Assembly (NCBI GenBank): GCA_021234155.1
Contig: JAJEKV010000019.1
Span: forward strand, 5,716,284-5,780,283
Reading direction: 5' to 3'
Length of the DNA stretch: 64,000 bases
DNA from: Isoetes taiwanensis
Taxonomy: Eukaryota; Streptophyta; Lycopodiopsida; Isoetales; Isoetaceae
The stretch's first letter is position 1, and each line of letters starts with the position of its first letter. Both the position numbers and the translations under genes were made by a program. The notes under the pieces are model-generated. The model saw only the letters and a program-made list of their open reading frames with translations, was not told where the DNA came from and did not search any database. Shown here piece by piece: positions 43,621 to 55,916 of this stretch.

Positions 43621-46110
43621 ATGGAGAACTGAAGAAGATTCCAACCAAGATTAAGGTAGCTTGCTTTGCCTTTTCCCATCAATTACTATTGCATATGCAA
43701 GGCATCTCTGCCTTTGTGGATATGATATGCTAATACGGAGCCTTTGTGTTTGTTGATTGTGTCCTTATGGCCTCATATTGTTGTTCTATATGCTGAATAT
43801 ATCACATCTGCTGGATCAGCCTTCAACCTCTTGATAATCGCCAATTGCTTATTAACTGTATACTTCAAAATCAATTGGGTCACTTTCTTCATGTGAATGC
43901 AGGTTAGGTCTACAATATGTTGAATTTGGGTAGGCATGATTTTCCTGGTATTTGTGATATTGTTTATGAATATGGAAAATCTTATCTAACTAGGTTTTCC
44001 AAATGAGCTTTACACTTTAGTTCAGTATTGTTGTAGCTGTGTGCGCTATGTTAATTCCTTGGGCAAGTATACTGTCTATAGAAGATCCCACTAAAGTCAT
44101 GTCAGATAATGCAAGCCCACTGTCCATGACAATTCCAAAACATTATACTTACGTGCTTAGCATTTGTATTGTTGGATCTGCAGAGTGTAAATTCCTAATG
44201 CCTTAGCTCTCTTTGATGATTCTTTGAATATTCTTTTTTGTATTGTTAATATTTTAATGTGAGTCTGACAAAATGCATATGGTCTGTTAAACTCAAAGTT
44301 GCAAAGATGTTGTCTGGTTACGCTTCTAAATTGTTCAGAAAATACAGATGCGTATTACCTTATTTACACTGCTTGCTACATAATTAACTTTGCCTCACTG
44401 ATCACTATATAATACGATGCAAAGAACCTCATGTTTGCACTGCTTTTTCGTGGAATCTGTATCAGGAATTTGAAGACATTCAGACATTGGAGGAAACCAA
44501 AACTACGTGAAAGAACCAAAAGGTTCAGCCAAGCAATAGTTGACACAAAGCAAAGAAGAATGGCCATAGACAAGCTTGAGATACATAAATAGAGATATAG
44601 AGAACCAAAATCACCATTTGCACAAGTATGCATTCAGGTACATCACATGATTCGACTAGATTTTACATTCTACAAATAAGTCTATCGAAGCACTTAACAT
44701 CATGTTTAAGTACAAGAATGACCCTGTAACTCATGTTCAATGTCAGTGGTTCCTTTCTCCTTTCCGAGCTCTTCTCCTTAACTGGAATGGAGTACGGTCA
44801 TTCCTTTGTAAAGTATAGTTGCTAAATGCAAGCATCTCTAGGATTTCCCAATACCTTATGGAAATTGTAATCCTTTAGCTGAGAGTCAACATTCATATCC
44901 TTTGTCTTGATGCTCTGAATTACATGCAGCAGCAGATTAGCAGCCTATTTTGACATAATTACCAACAACCAGCACTTGAGGAACCTTTTGCCAACCCAAG
45001 TGGAATGGCACCTATCTCTGCAAATGGAGCTGTTATGGGTTCTGATTCCATGGATCTCTATCAGTATGCAAGAAGCTATGCATTGTTCAAATCTTGACAT
45101 GATATGTACATCTATTGTTCATGTAATTTAGGCCCTGTGAATAATCTAGATGTTTAAGTTTATTGTGCAATTTTAAGAGTTGATTTTCCTGTAAAATAAG
45201 TAATGAGTCCATTCTGCAGAAATGGTGTTGTGACATTATTTTGCATTAAGCACAAGTTGTTTGGAGCTGAGTATGTCAATACTGAATCAACAGCAGATAC
45301 ATTGATGGACTGGGACATGGTGTAGAGTGGTAATGTAGATTGTCATAATTAGAAAAAAAGGAAGACCAAGGTTTATGGCATGGATTTATTACTGTCAACA
45401 CATCTTCACTGTGCAAAGTAACTGCTACGTACTTTAGAGCGACTGCAGTTACATAACTCTGAGTGATCGAGAAGAAGGTTATGGCTCACGAATACACTGC
45501 AGTTTCTTATTTTTTTCTCCGCATCAGCAGCTTCATGCTGAATTTGAAGTGCTAAAGTGATATTGCCCTTAAATTTTAAACTCATATTTCACCAGCCATG
45601 GGATTGTGGGTTTCTTATGCAGCCTTTGCCAATCACAAACCAGCATTACTGCTCGCTTATGCAGCTTTCGCTGGCCTCCAGGCCAACTGCGTGTTATTGT
45701 CATCAAACAGACCGAGCTTTTTCAGAGGTTTTGAAATACTCAGAGTAGATGAGGAATGGTTTAGGACTGCCCAACCATTTTCCTTCCAGATGTGCGTGCA
45801 CAGAATGCTTAGTAAATGCTAAATGTCTAAAAGTGTACACCATGCTAAAAACTACTTTTATGGTTTGTAGTTTAAAGTTGCTATTAGAACGTGCTGTGTG
45901 GTGCATGATGCCTAAGTGTCTACATCAAGATGTTAAAATGAACTGGACTTGCATTGTTTCTGGTTCGTCTTGCAAACAGGGATCATGTCTCATATCAATC
46001 ATGTTCAGGAGTAAGCAACTTCCTGTTGTGTGATACAGATCTGCTCAAACTCTAGAAGTAGTTGCGCGTCCAACCAAGCATTTTTGGATTAAGTCTAGCA
46101 TTTGCTGAAT
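43621..46110. other. Intergenic sequence, possible exon shard at 44960-45110
   Basis: Near 44968-45105 a plus-strand frame reads HNYQQPALEEPFANPSGMAP, then GSDSMDLYQYARSYALF before a stop. It vaguely resembles pieces of ANTH/AP180-type clathrin adaptors (NPF-rich tail; RSYAxxLxER), but this is too short to call. The rest shows no gene. Confidence 0.25.
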
Positions 46111-46114
46111 TCCA

Positions 46115-46360
46115 AGTAGATTCATGGTTGCAAAGCCCAACAACAACATTGTATTTGCACCATGCAACAAGACAACCTAGCACGGTTGCAAAGTCTAGCA
46201 ACAACATTTTATGCCATTATATTTGCACTGTGCAACAAGACAGCCTAGCATAGTTGCAAAGTCCAGCAACAACATTTTATCACAGGCATTGAAAGAGAAT
46301 TGTTGGTCTTTCAACAACATTTTATCACAGGCATTGAAAGAGAATTGTTGGTCTTTCATG
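46115..46360 (+). repeat. Small tandem duplications
   Basis: A roughly 68-75-bp unit (GGTTGCAAAGYCYARCAACAAC...TTTGCACYRTGCAACAAGACARCCTAGCA) occurs two and a half times at 46126-46275. Directly after it a 41-bp unit (CAACAACATTTTATCACAGGCATTGAAAG...) occurs twice at 46268-46357. No coding role seen. Confidence 0.8.
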
Positions 46361-47471
46361 TGGAACTGGGATATAACTGAAATGGCAGGCCACTGCATCC
46401 AACTGTTTTATGTGATGTAAACGTTTAATTGAGGAATCACAAAGTGAAGAATCACAGAGCTAATATAAAAAGTATTTTAACATATTGCCTAGCATCTACC
46501 TCATGTTGTGGAACGACGAATTATTGCTTCAATTATTTATGCAATGTGAATGTGCAGTTGAAAATTTGGAAAACCAAGTGCGCCCAGCATCTACTTGATA
46601 ATTTAACTGTTTATCTGATGTAAATGTGTAGGTCACTTGTACTAGAGCCAAGTGTGTAGTGCAATGTCTAAATTTTTTATATGACTACAATTTCGTGGTT
46701 GTGCGACTTGGTAGGTTCAATACATTTTTTCTAACATATATTTTCTTTATAATTAATACACGCCAACTTCGTTTCAATAGTTATGCAACTTTGTTTCAAT
46801 ATATGTGGTGCTAGATGTATATAGTAAATTGGTCTTTGCTCTTGCAATAAAGATTGTGATAGGCATAAATTCTTCATTGGACAAGCATATAATATTTGTC
46901 TTGCCTTACCACACAATAGTTTTTCGAGCTTGATTATAACTTAGCCGCACTAAAATTGTGCCTACATGTGCCACATCCTGGTTCGACAACCTTTCTCGAA
47001 TTACTCCCCCTCCTAGGATCGACCTTCAATGCTAAACTTGCTGATGTGACCATAGGCAAAGTGTCTTTTGAATGGTTGCAGATGCCATCAACGGCAAATG
47101 GGGATATAATACAAGTAGTACACGGCTTGCACGTAGCTTTTCATATCTACGTCTAATAATTCTTCAAGTTTCTTGGTTCAATGATTTGTTAGTATACTCA
47201 TAAGCATTAATGCCCGCCTTCATAAGACAAAAGAATGGAAAATGATAAACAAAACTATATGTTATTTATTCGAGGGGTGATTAATAGAATACCCATCCAC
47301 AATTTTAATTGATCCATGAAATATGAATGGAGTGGTATATATTTTTAGAACATTTGCAGGTCACTAACATTGATGCAACATATCAAATATATCAAACCAT
47401 TTACTCCTGTTCCCCTATATATTTTAACACAAATTACCTACAGACTCATCTCGAGTTCATATGGACCTAAA
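46361..47471. other. Intergenic sequence, no gene seen
   Basis: AT-rich, no recognisable coding sequence, probably the body of the Helitron-like element ending at 47499, but its 5' end was not found. Confidence 0.4.
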
Positions 47472-47499
47472 GCCCGGCAACGCCGGGCACCATAACTAG
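47472..47499 (+). mobile_element. Helitron-like 3' terminus 2
   Basis: GCCCGGC-AAC-GCCGGGC hairpin, seven bases (ACCATAA), then CTAG followed by T. This is the canonical Helitron 3' end: hairpin, short spacer, CTRR, and a T as the first host base. Hairpin arms and spacer length are the same as at 14367-14394, so both belong to one family. Confidence 0.6.
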
Positions 47500-49058
47500 T
47501 TTTTATTACAATGTAATTTAATATGGACAAAATAAACGGCAATCAACATAATGTAGCATAAATGACAGAATTACAATCATTGTTATAACTTTTCTTGATA
47601 CAAAGAAGCAACAAAAACATAAACATACATGAACGTGTTCAAAACTAAAAACAAAAAGGGTACATTATTCCTTCTAGATATGATTAACTCTGCGGATACT
47701 TTAATTTCGTAGCTAGAATAAGAAAAAAATTAAAAAAACACAAAAGCAAAAGAATTGAACCCTACTTGGGGATTTCTTAAAGTTTGTACAGATTTTGGTG
47801 TCAGCTTGTAGGCTATTCCACCAATTTTTCCAAGCCCTCTCTTTCTTAGGTTTAGTTAATCAATGTTCTGGTGGAGTTATTTAGGTGGAGGTTTGGCTAT
47901 TCAACCTAGAAGTTCACTTGGGCGGCAAAAAAATTGGGCTAAAATTTTATTTTATTTTTTGGCATTTTTTCCCATTTAGTTTAGTCAATTTTCTTGGAAA
48001 AAAGCTACAAAATAGCCATTTGGCTAACCTTAGCCGTTTTTTTATTCCATGAAAGGATTGATTTTCAAAGCAGCTCCTCAGTCCATTCCTTATATGCCAC
48101 CATGCGAAGGCAAATCCCCATATACAAAAAAAGTTGGATGTGTACTCATTTGAGGTATTGTATACAGTGGTGTTGACTAGGAAGCGCTCTAAAGACAATT
48201 ATAGAACTCACTTGATTCTGTTGTTGGTGAGGCATGTATAAGACCTATTTTATCAACATCAGTATGTCCCAAAATTCTAAAAGAACCAATACAAGACTGC
48301 TGACCAAAAGACCATGCAAAAAGACCAGATTTCATCACAATTTGCTGAGTTTTGCAAGTACCTAGAAGAGAATTCTGTTCTCATTCTAGTAGATGTGGAC
48401 ATACCTTTCGATGTAGAAATTATGTTCTTCTGAGAGCTTTTGCTGCCGAGGTGTGGAATACATATTAGAACATGCAAAAAGGAAAAAGTTCCCATTTATT
48501 CTATTCTATTCTATTCTTGAATTTAAACTTTCAGTTTAGTTTCTACGAGAACTCCAAAAGGCAGAGAAGAATGGTACCAACTACCAACCAGGCAATAGGT
48601 AGAGAGCTTATTCTTTATTGGTAATCTACCATAAGCTCATATTCAAAACATGTGCTTGGACATGAACACTCCAACATCCATTTCTAGGTCTTAGATTTTT
48701 GTGTTCTCCTCTTTTGTGTTGGTGATAAGCCTATAATTTGGTTCACAAGATTTGGAACAACTTTTGGCTGGCATTAAAATTGCATAAAATTTCTTTAGGA
48801 TAGGCTAGGCTGGAACACAAAATTGAACCTGGCACAAAATTTGCTTGTTGGAGCATTCTGATTCTCCATCCTGATATAGATTTCAGAAGAATACCTGCTG
48901 GAGCAATTTCTTTGCAAATTTCATTTCTATTCTATTCTATTCTTCAGATCATGCTAGGGCCTGAAGTAGAAACGTGGCTCCTATGCGGACAAATAACCCA
49001 CGTAAACAGCCAGTTGGGAATACGTCCATTACTTTCGGAAAAGAGGATAACCCAAGCT
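47500..49058. other. Intergenic; (TTCTA)n tracts and the upstream region of the ABM-domain gene
   Basis: (TTCTA)3-4 microsatellites lie at 48497-48514 and 48926-48942, as at the LINE 3' end near 14640. They may be tails of short LINE copies. No coding sequence. No convincing TATA box for the gene at 49059. Confidence 0.45.
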
Positions 49059-50990
49059 ATGGATATGGCGGCCATGGCCGTAGCAGGCGCCCTTCCCTTC
49101 TCAGCCTCTCTTACCCGCCTCATCTCCACCTCCACAGTAACGAATTCTTGTGTAGCTCACCGGAATATCCATTCGTCCTTTCTTTCTGCTTCGGGCTCAT
49201 CGGCATCCTCCAGCATTACAGGCATGTATCTCTTATCAACATTGTTGTATGCTTTCTTGTTCTGTTTATGCTTTCATAGCCTATGTATCTCTTATCCACA
49301 TTGTTGTAACTTGTATGTCTACTGAATTCAGCTTGTTCTGTTAATACTGCCATATTTCATTCACTTCTAACATCTGATCTTGTAATGCATTTTTTTATTG
49401 GGGTATGCTTTGTTGATACCAGTAAGAACCTTCATTGCTTCATTAGCGATGCTGCATTATCCACTTTGTGTCTCTTGTATTTGTGCGGTAAACCATATAT
49501 TGAATATGTTTGGCTGATTAGGAAATAAATCACAATTCAGTAGATAATCCTATATTACATTAACTATGTCTGATCCAGGGTTATGATTTGCCGTGGCATT
49601 CGTGGGCTTTCTCTTGGGTGGTTCATAATGGAATTGAAGAATGATTTAATGTCTGCATTAGTGTCTGTAGTTTAGAGTTGTAATTATAGTGCTTTTCTTA
49701 AGCGCTGCACTTTTTCTCTTCCCTTGCCTTGAAATTTTTTTAGGGTTCTCAACGATGTCTTTTCGTCTAGGTACCAATGGTTACCTGGGCACAGTATTGC
49801 AGGTTAGTCAATCTAGCATGCAAAAAGAGGACTGTAGACATGGTGCTTCAATTTTGAAAGTAGAAGCTGCCAAAAGAGTAGGGCTGAACCGAGGCATTGC
49901 CCTAAATGCAACGCTTATTGCTCAGGAAGGAAACGAACAGCAAGTTGCTGAATTGTGCAAGAGCATCGTAGATTGGGCGCGTGAAAAACAGGTATCCTTC
50001 TTGTTCTTCATTGATCACATGCATTTGAACATCAGCTGATTAAAGTGATTGGAGTCATTCAATTGATCATGTATTAGAATCCCTACAACCTCTCAATTTC
50101 TACTATTTCATTAGAAATCTAAGCAAGAAAAAATGTTATTGTTACATTTAGAACGTTTGCCAATTTTGTTATTTGCTGGTTGTGCAGAAAGACAAAAAGT
50201 CAGGTATAGTAGCATTTGAATGCAACTCAGATCTGTTTGAGAGCAATGTGTTTCATTTCTGGGAGCGCTATTCCAACTTCTTGCATATGAATGATGTCAG
50301 AGCTTCACCAGAGCATGTAAAGTTCATGAACGATGTAGGTTGCACCATATGAGTGTTTTTTAGACTTATTATCTTGTACTAATTTCTCTTGTGGATGATT
50401 TCTAATTATGATTTGCAGGTTAGACCTTTATTGAAACAACCTGTAGGACTAGCAGCATATGAGTACAAAGATGGTAAAATTGGCAACTGCTGCATAGGGA
50501 TAGGTATGCAATTTTCAATTTTCTTGTCTCCTATCCTTGCAATCCAGGAGACTTTGGATATATGAAAACTTTCAAATGGTTATGCCTTCTGTTATATTTG
50601 TTTGTCCATCTACATAAATGTAGACACCTAATCAAGCAATCGTCTTTGTTTTACCATCTTTGTACTCATATGCCGCTAGTCCTACAGGTTGTTCTCTTGT
50701 CGGTAATTCAGATTGATTATGATTTTGATACAGGACCAAAAGGAGAAGGAGGACTGGACGATGCAACTGGCCAAAATAAAGGTGCTGCTGGTGCCAGCTA
50801 CAAGCAACAGTCGAGCACTGTTGCTCCTGGAGATGCTGCAGAGGAAGAAAAGTATACTTGGGGTTTAAAAGAAGCAATAGCAAAAACTGCAAAGAAAAGT
50901 CCAGATTCAGAAAAAGAGCTTGAAAATAAAGATAAGCAGAAGTCAGATGGATGGGACTTCAAAAAGCTATTTGGAGTTGGTAAAAAATGA
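49059..50990 (+). CDS. Putative organellar ABM-domain (dimeric alpha/beta-barrel) protein, 5 exons
   Basis: Exons 49059-49221, 49744-49991, 50188-50334, 50419-50503 and 50734-50990 give 299 codons with matching phases and no stop. Intron 1 would need a GC donor (ACAG|GCATGT); the others are GT-AG. The N-terminus (MDMAAMAVAGALPFSASLTR, then Ser/Thr-rich) resembles a plastid or mitochondrial transit peptide. The middle (NATLIAQEGNEQQVAELCKS, KSGIVAFECNSD, VFHFWERYSNF, PEHVKFMNDV, PVGLAAYEY) has the strand/helix pattern of antibiotic-biosynthesis-monooxygenase-like domains, including the F-H-F-W-E-R-Y strand. A low-complexity linker and a Lys-rich tail follow (KSDGWDFKKLFGVGKK). The enzymatic role is unknown. 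Such a domain may act on small quinone- or haem-like compounds, but that is inference. It appears intact. Confidence 0.75.
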
Positions 50991-51705
50991 CTGCAATTGT
51001 ATAATGCGAATGAAAGTGTCCATCGTGCTTTTGCTTCTTGCGCTGGGCGGTGTTTTGTTTTGTAAATCATTGAGATATTTCAAATCTAAACCCTTAATTT
51101 TTCACCTCACACCCATGTATACTTCTCTCTTCCCAATATGTATGAATGTAGATATAGAAGCAATATGTATGAATGTAGATATAGAAGCAAGCAATGCAAC
51201 ATTACATACAATTCAACATTTTAAAAGCTTGAATCAAAGGCCAATTGATGTAAGCGACACGTTGGAGCCTCTTGCCACTTTTAACAATTCTACTCTAGCC
51301 TTGGGGTGAAAATTTTTCTAGCCTTGTAAGATTTTCGCCTTCTTTGAGGAGGCTATATTGAATCTTTCTTAGATGAGTTGGATTCATCTTGCTTCGATCA
51401 CAAGTTACCGAAACTTGCCCTCAAAATCGCAAACTAACTCGGTTTTATAATCACACTTAATTTTAAAATTTGCCTTCAAAATTGCAAACTAACGGGATTT
51501 TATGATCACACTTAAAAGCTTAAACTTGTGCACTCTATGCAGAACAGATAACATAATTTTGCATCGAATAGGTAACATATTTAATCAAATGAAACCTAAA
51601 TGTAGAGTTATACACATCAATTTTAGAATAGGTCTCAGCTGTCATGAATTGATCAAAGAAAAGGATCTCAACCTAATTAAACTTTGAAAAGGAAACAACA
51701 ATAAA

Positions 51706-51741
<36 letters not shown>

Positions 51742-51850
51742 GCAGTATGAAGGCGCTCAAACATACCTCTAAAGCAGATGACAAATAATGAAGAGCAGCT
51801 CTTTATATATTTATATGAAGAAATAAACAACAAAACACACTCAAAGACAT
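50991..51850. other. Intergenic, A-run at 51707-51739
   Basis: 3' flank of the ABM-domain gene. A short direct duplication (ATATGTATGAATGTAGATATAG) at 51137-51185. An A run of about 33 bases may be a retroposon tail. No gene seen. Confidence 0.5.
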
Positions 51851-53640
51851 GTCCAATGGTAAGGCCACATATCTAAAAGGTCTGAGCATAGAACTACTAA
51901 AATGGGGGGGAATAAGTCCATTAAAATTGTAACTGGGCTGTTAAACCAAGATATTATACAAGGGCTACATCGGGATTGGAAAGAGAATAAAGCTTTGCAG
52001 ATCCATAAAGCTGGAGATTTAAATAATGTGCGCAATTACAGGACAATTCTAATAGGCAGTATATTCTCAAAGTTGTTGGGAAGTTTGCTGGAGAGAAAAC
52101 TAAGTTCCTGGGCTGATGAGAACGGGAAAAGGGCCATATGTCAAGCAGGGTTTCGAAAACATCATTGTACCCTTGATCATATATTTAGTCTCCGAGTGCT
52201 AATCGAAAGAGCTAAAGGTCCCGGGTAGGCTCTATTTCTGGCTTTTATAGACTTCACGAAAGCATTTGATACAGTCCCTCGGAAAGATTTGGGGGCCAGA
52301 TTGGAACAGATTGGAGTGCCACATTCAATCAGAGGAGCTATTGCTAAGCTGTATTTGGAGGTGTTAGCAAAGTTGTCAATAGACTTTGATGCAGAGATCC
52401 AAAGCACAATAGGTGTTCGACAAGGATGCCCATTATCTCCAACTTTGTTTGGACTTATATAGACGAGTTGGAATGGTTGAGCCATAGAAGTTTAACAGGC
52501 ACATGCTTAGGTAATTTTGTTGTACAACTTCTTTTGTATGCTGGTGATGTGGTTTTGTTAGGAGATAAACCAGAAGGTTTGCAGTCACACCTTGATGCTC
52601 TAGCTGCCTTTTGTGATGCCAAACACATGAAAGTCAACTTATCCAAATTGAAAGTGATGGTCTTTGGGACCACTCGCCGGCCTGGTACTTTTGTGTAAAG
52701 GTAATATCTTGGAAACAATTGATTGTTACAAATATCTAGGGTTGGAGCTTTTATCGAAATATACTCGGAAAGAATGTGTCAAAAAACGAATAGCAGGTGG
52801 CAAAGCGGCTTTATATGGTATGCTATCTAGATGCCATAAAGCTTCTCTTACTGATTTGGGGTAAAAGAAACTCTTATTTAAAACTTTAATGCAAACATAT
52901 TGAAACAATATTAAAAGTATTTCTCCATGAGGAATTGGAGTAAACAGCAGATCCCTTTTGCAATTCTACTTGCAGAGGCCGACATGCTTTCTCTTGAAGC
53001 AAAAGCTATGTATTACACAAAAAAATTTATCAACAGGATTTGCATGCAGCCAGATGATCGTTTGTCTAAGATAGCCATGATCCAATTAACATCTTCGGGA
53101 TGGTATCGAGATTTGCTTAGATGGACTGAACGTTGGGAAATAACTAAGCAGCATTGGCCAGAAACTGAGCTTGGGGCATGGGATTTAGTACAAACAAATG
53201 TATTGGAGAAACTATGGGCAGTTAGATGTTCACGCATGACCACCTACAGTTCGAAACTAAACCCTTTGTTGGTTTATTCTGAACAAAATTACTTAAAAGC
53301 GCCGATCCCGAGATTCTTGAAGCAGTCTATAGCAAAATACAGGACAAGCTCTCATAGGCTACGTGTGGAAATAGGCAGATGATCAAATATTTCGAAAGAG
53401 GAGAGATATTGCATAGTATGTAACCAGAACTTGGTTGAAGATGCGACCCATGTGTTCTTACATTGCTTAGCGTATGAAGAGATAAGGAACAAGTTTGGTA
53501 TACAGGCTAACGATTTCCTATCACTACTTGATAAAGACCCTATAATACTTGGTCGTTATTTTAGAGCTGTAGAATCACATCCTTCATTGGTATCGAAACT
53601 GTGATAAAATATTGTATATTTGCCGCTCCATGACCTTCAA
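51851..53640 (+). mobile_element. LINE-B: reverse transcriptase and C-terminus, inactive
   Basis: 5'-truncated. RT blocks: KGLSIELLKWGGN (the GxSxELLKW start), LQIHKAGDLNNVRNYRTI, QAGFRKHHCTLDHIFSLR, FIDFTKAFDTVPRKDL, IGVRQGCPLSPTLFGLI, and the catalytic box LLLYAGDVVLL, where the expected Y/F-A-D-D is A-G-D. PEGLQSHLDALAAFCD and KVNLSKLKVMVFG follow. The C-terminal zinc-binding stretch RYCIVCNQNLVEDATHVFLHC at about 53403-53465 matches the style of LINE-A, so both belong to one superfamily. Several stops. Confidence 0.82.
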
Positions 53641-53654
53641 GGTTCAAAGTGGGT

Positions 53655-53755
53655 GTGATTAATATATAATAATAATGATGATGATGAGGAGGAGGACGAT
53701 GACGACGACGACGACGACAATAATAACAATAATAATAATAATAATAATATATAGA
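53655..53755 (+). repeat. Compound trinucleotide microsatellite at the LINE-B 3' end
   Basis: (ATA)n, (ATG/GAT)n, (GAG)n, (GAC)n, (AAT)n in succession, about 100 bp, directly after the LINE-B 3' UTR. Such tails are produced by slippage in LINE integration. Confidence 0.9.
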
Positions 53756-53994
53756 TGGGCCTCTTGAACCATTTCCATCTCTTGTCAAATAGCTTCAGAA
53801 CATTTTCATCTCTGAAATTCAATGCAAAAAAAGCCCTTTTAAAAAAAAAATCAACAAATCAGATTTCACGTAAAAAAAATCAGATTTTGAAGCAAAAAAA
53901 AAAAGAGGGCAAATTCGATTTTACACACAAAATCGGATTTTTTTGTTGACTGCTTATTTAGATTTGTTGACATGATTCTCTTCTACTCCCTTTG

Positions 53995-55230
53995 TTAGTA
54001 GATCCCTTGCTCTTCGCATAAAAACTTATATATTAAGCCAACTCTGGATCCCTTCCTATCAGTGGGACATAATGAGGTATACAGAGATCCCATCACGGTC
54101 AAAATAATATGGAAGGATGAGGATGTGGAGGCAGCAAGGACATAATTTTTCACATTTGTTGCTTCAGGTGTCTTGATATCTTTCCAAGAATTCCAATGAT
54201 CACTCATGGCCATTTGTTGAAGAGCAATCCAAACCTTTAATACTCGATGCAACACAAAGTACATCACCACAAACCTTGTTTTGCAAGGCCTCAAGATAGC
54301 AATGCTACTAAAAAAAGCAAAGATTATTCTAGCATTCCTCCTTTAACAAAAAGACGTACAATTGCATTTGCCTTCACACAACATTCTTCATCCATGGTAA
54401 GTCACCTATATCCTGCAATAAAGATTCGAATAATGTGATGCGCACGGAGTCCAAACAAGATGAGAAAACTCATCTTCTAGTAAATATCCCATATGCACAC
54501 AATTTGCAGCATTATCTGAAATAACTTGCACCACATTTTCCTTAGTAACCTCTTTGATTGCTTCTGTAATTTTCTCAGCCAACCAGGTGCTATCAACTGT
54601 GGTGTCAACATGGCCACAATCTATAGATTCAAGAAACATCATGCCATAACAATATGCAGCCAAAACATTTACAAATTGCTTATGACAAATATCAACCCAT
54701 TCATCGGTTAGTATGAATCAACCATATTTAGGCCACAATGCCCCGATCTTCACTATTTTCTCCTGTAAAAATGTCACTTTATCCTTCAAGCCCTTATTTC
54801 TCATGTGATTGTATGTGATTTCACTATGCTTCTCTTCTATGATAGAAAAGCCCTCTACCATGTTCCTCCAACATGGATTTTTCAGCAAAGTAAAGGATAA
54901 ATTAGCCTCAATAATACACCTTACCTCCATGATATTGGCATCGTACTTTCATTGCATTGATAGTGCATTACCTCTGCATAAGTTTTGCTTTTTTTTTGGA
55001 GCTACAGATGGGAGTAGAGGAGAGCAATTGGTAGAAATAAATGAGATAGTATCTTTACATATGGAAGATGAACTAGAAATGGATGCACCTGCAAAACAAA
55101 CAAGAGGAATCTTTTTTTATTCCTTTTCCAGCCTTGCTACGAGATGAGCAGTCAACTATGTCTTTCTCCTAGTACCATATATACCACAAAACTTACAATT
55201 CCATTTTCTATCTCCATTTGCCTGCTTGAT
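53995..55230 (-). pseudogene. hAT transposase remnant
   Basis: Reading leftwards: a BED-type zinc finger piece (CKFCG-like region at about 55180-55215, decayed), RCIIEANLSFTLLKNPCWRNMVEGF (54930), FLQEKIVKIGALWPKYG, then MMFLESIDCGHVDTTVDSTWLAEKI and VVQVISDNAANCVHMGYLLEDEFSHLVWTPCASH, the DUF659/catalytic region of plant hAT transposases (SDNAANxxxAGxxLxxxxPxxxWTPCAAHxxNL). After a gap, RPCKTRFVVMYFVLHRVLKV follows. The C-terminal dimerisation domain is missing. Multiple frameshifts. Confidence 0.8.
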
Positions 55231-55916
55231 GAGATTCACATAACGCTTTTCGTATAATTTACTTTCTTCCAGAGGCATTTTTGTCAATTAAAGTCACTAC
55301 AAAACTTGCAAATGAAATATATCAGATCAAAAGAGGAATATGGTAGAGCGGGGATTAGGGGCGGGCGAAGTGGGACACGTCAGCAATGTGCGCCTTTTTT
55401 CTTGATTGCTTTGTCTTATCTGATTCAAACTCAGATCTTGATCTGCTGTGCTAATTCAAGCTGCTTCTAAAGACAATTTGTGGGATTTAGTTTGCCAGCC
55501 TTGTAGGGGCTTGCAATTCTCATGATTCCCCTCATCAAATGCCACAAATGGATACCAATGTCTTCACAATTATCAAGCCCCTGAGTATTCATTTATTCCG
55601 AGTTCAGTAGAATTTATAGTGGAGATTGTAGAATCTTGGCTACAAGAGTTCATTGGAAAGAAAGAAGTCTCTGCTTCGGGCACTTTTCATGTTCATTGTG
55701 ATTGGGCTGATTCCAAGATTGTGGTAAAAGTCTATTCTGAATAATGATTCATGTCTTGGCATCTGGTTTCTTTCAATTTGGTACTGAGTGTGGCTTTCCG
55801 ACTTCTCAAATTTAGATAGGCTCTTCCTCTGTTTTTTTCCTTGGCCTTTGTTTTCCCCTCCTGCCAATTCGCACATGTTCCTTCTGCTTTTGTAGTTTTC
55901 ACCTGGTTCTTTCTGC
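55231..55916 (+). other. Probable 5' UTR of the L1 element
   Basis: From about 55345 (GCGGGGATTAGGGGCGGGCG) the sequence becomes GC-richer and then pyrimidine-rich up to the ORF1 start at 55917. A short ATGGTA stands both before it (55339-55344) and after the 3' poly(A) (63811-63816), and may be the core of a target duplication. Both the exact start and the duplication are tentative. Confidence 0.4.

Noticed and set aside
44960-45110. Clathrin-adaptor (AP180/ANTH-type) gene fragment
   Set aside because: Two short stretches resemble the family but in the wrong order and too short to support a call.
46980-47080. Kinase subdomain VII (FNAKLADVTIGK)
   Set aside because: Lacks the DFG motif and any neighbouring kinase blocks; chance resemblance.
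53655-53755. Trinucleotide run as a coding poly-amino-acid tract
   Set aside because: It directly follows a LINE 3' UTR, mixes several units, and is a microsatellite tail.
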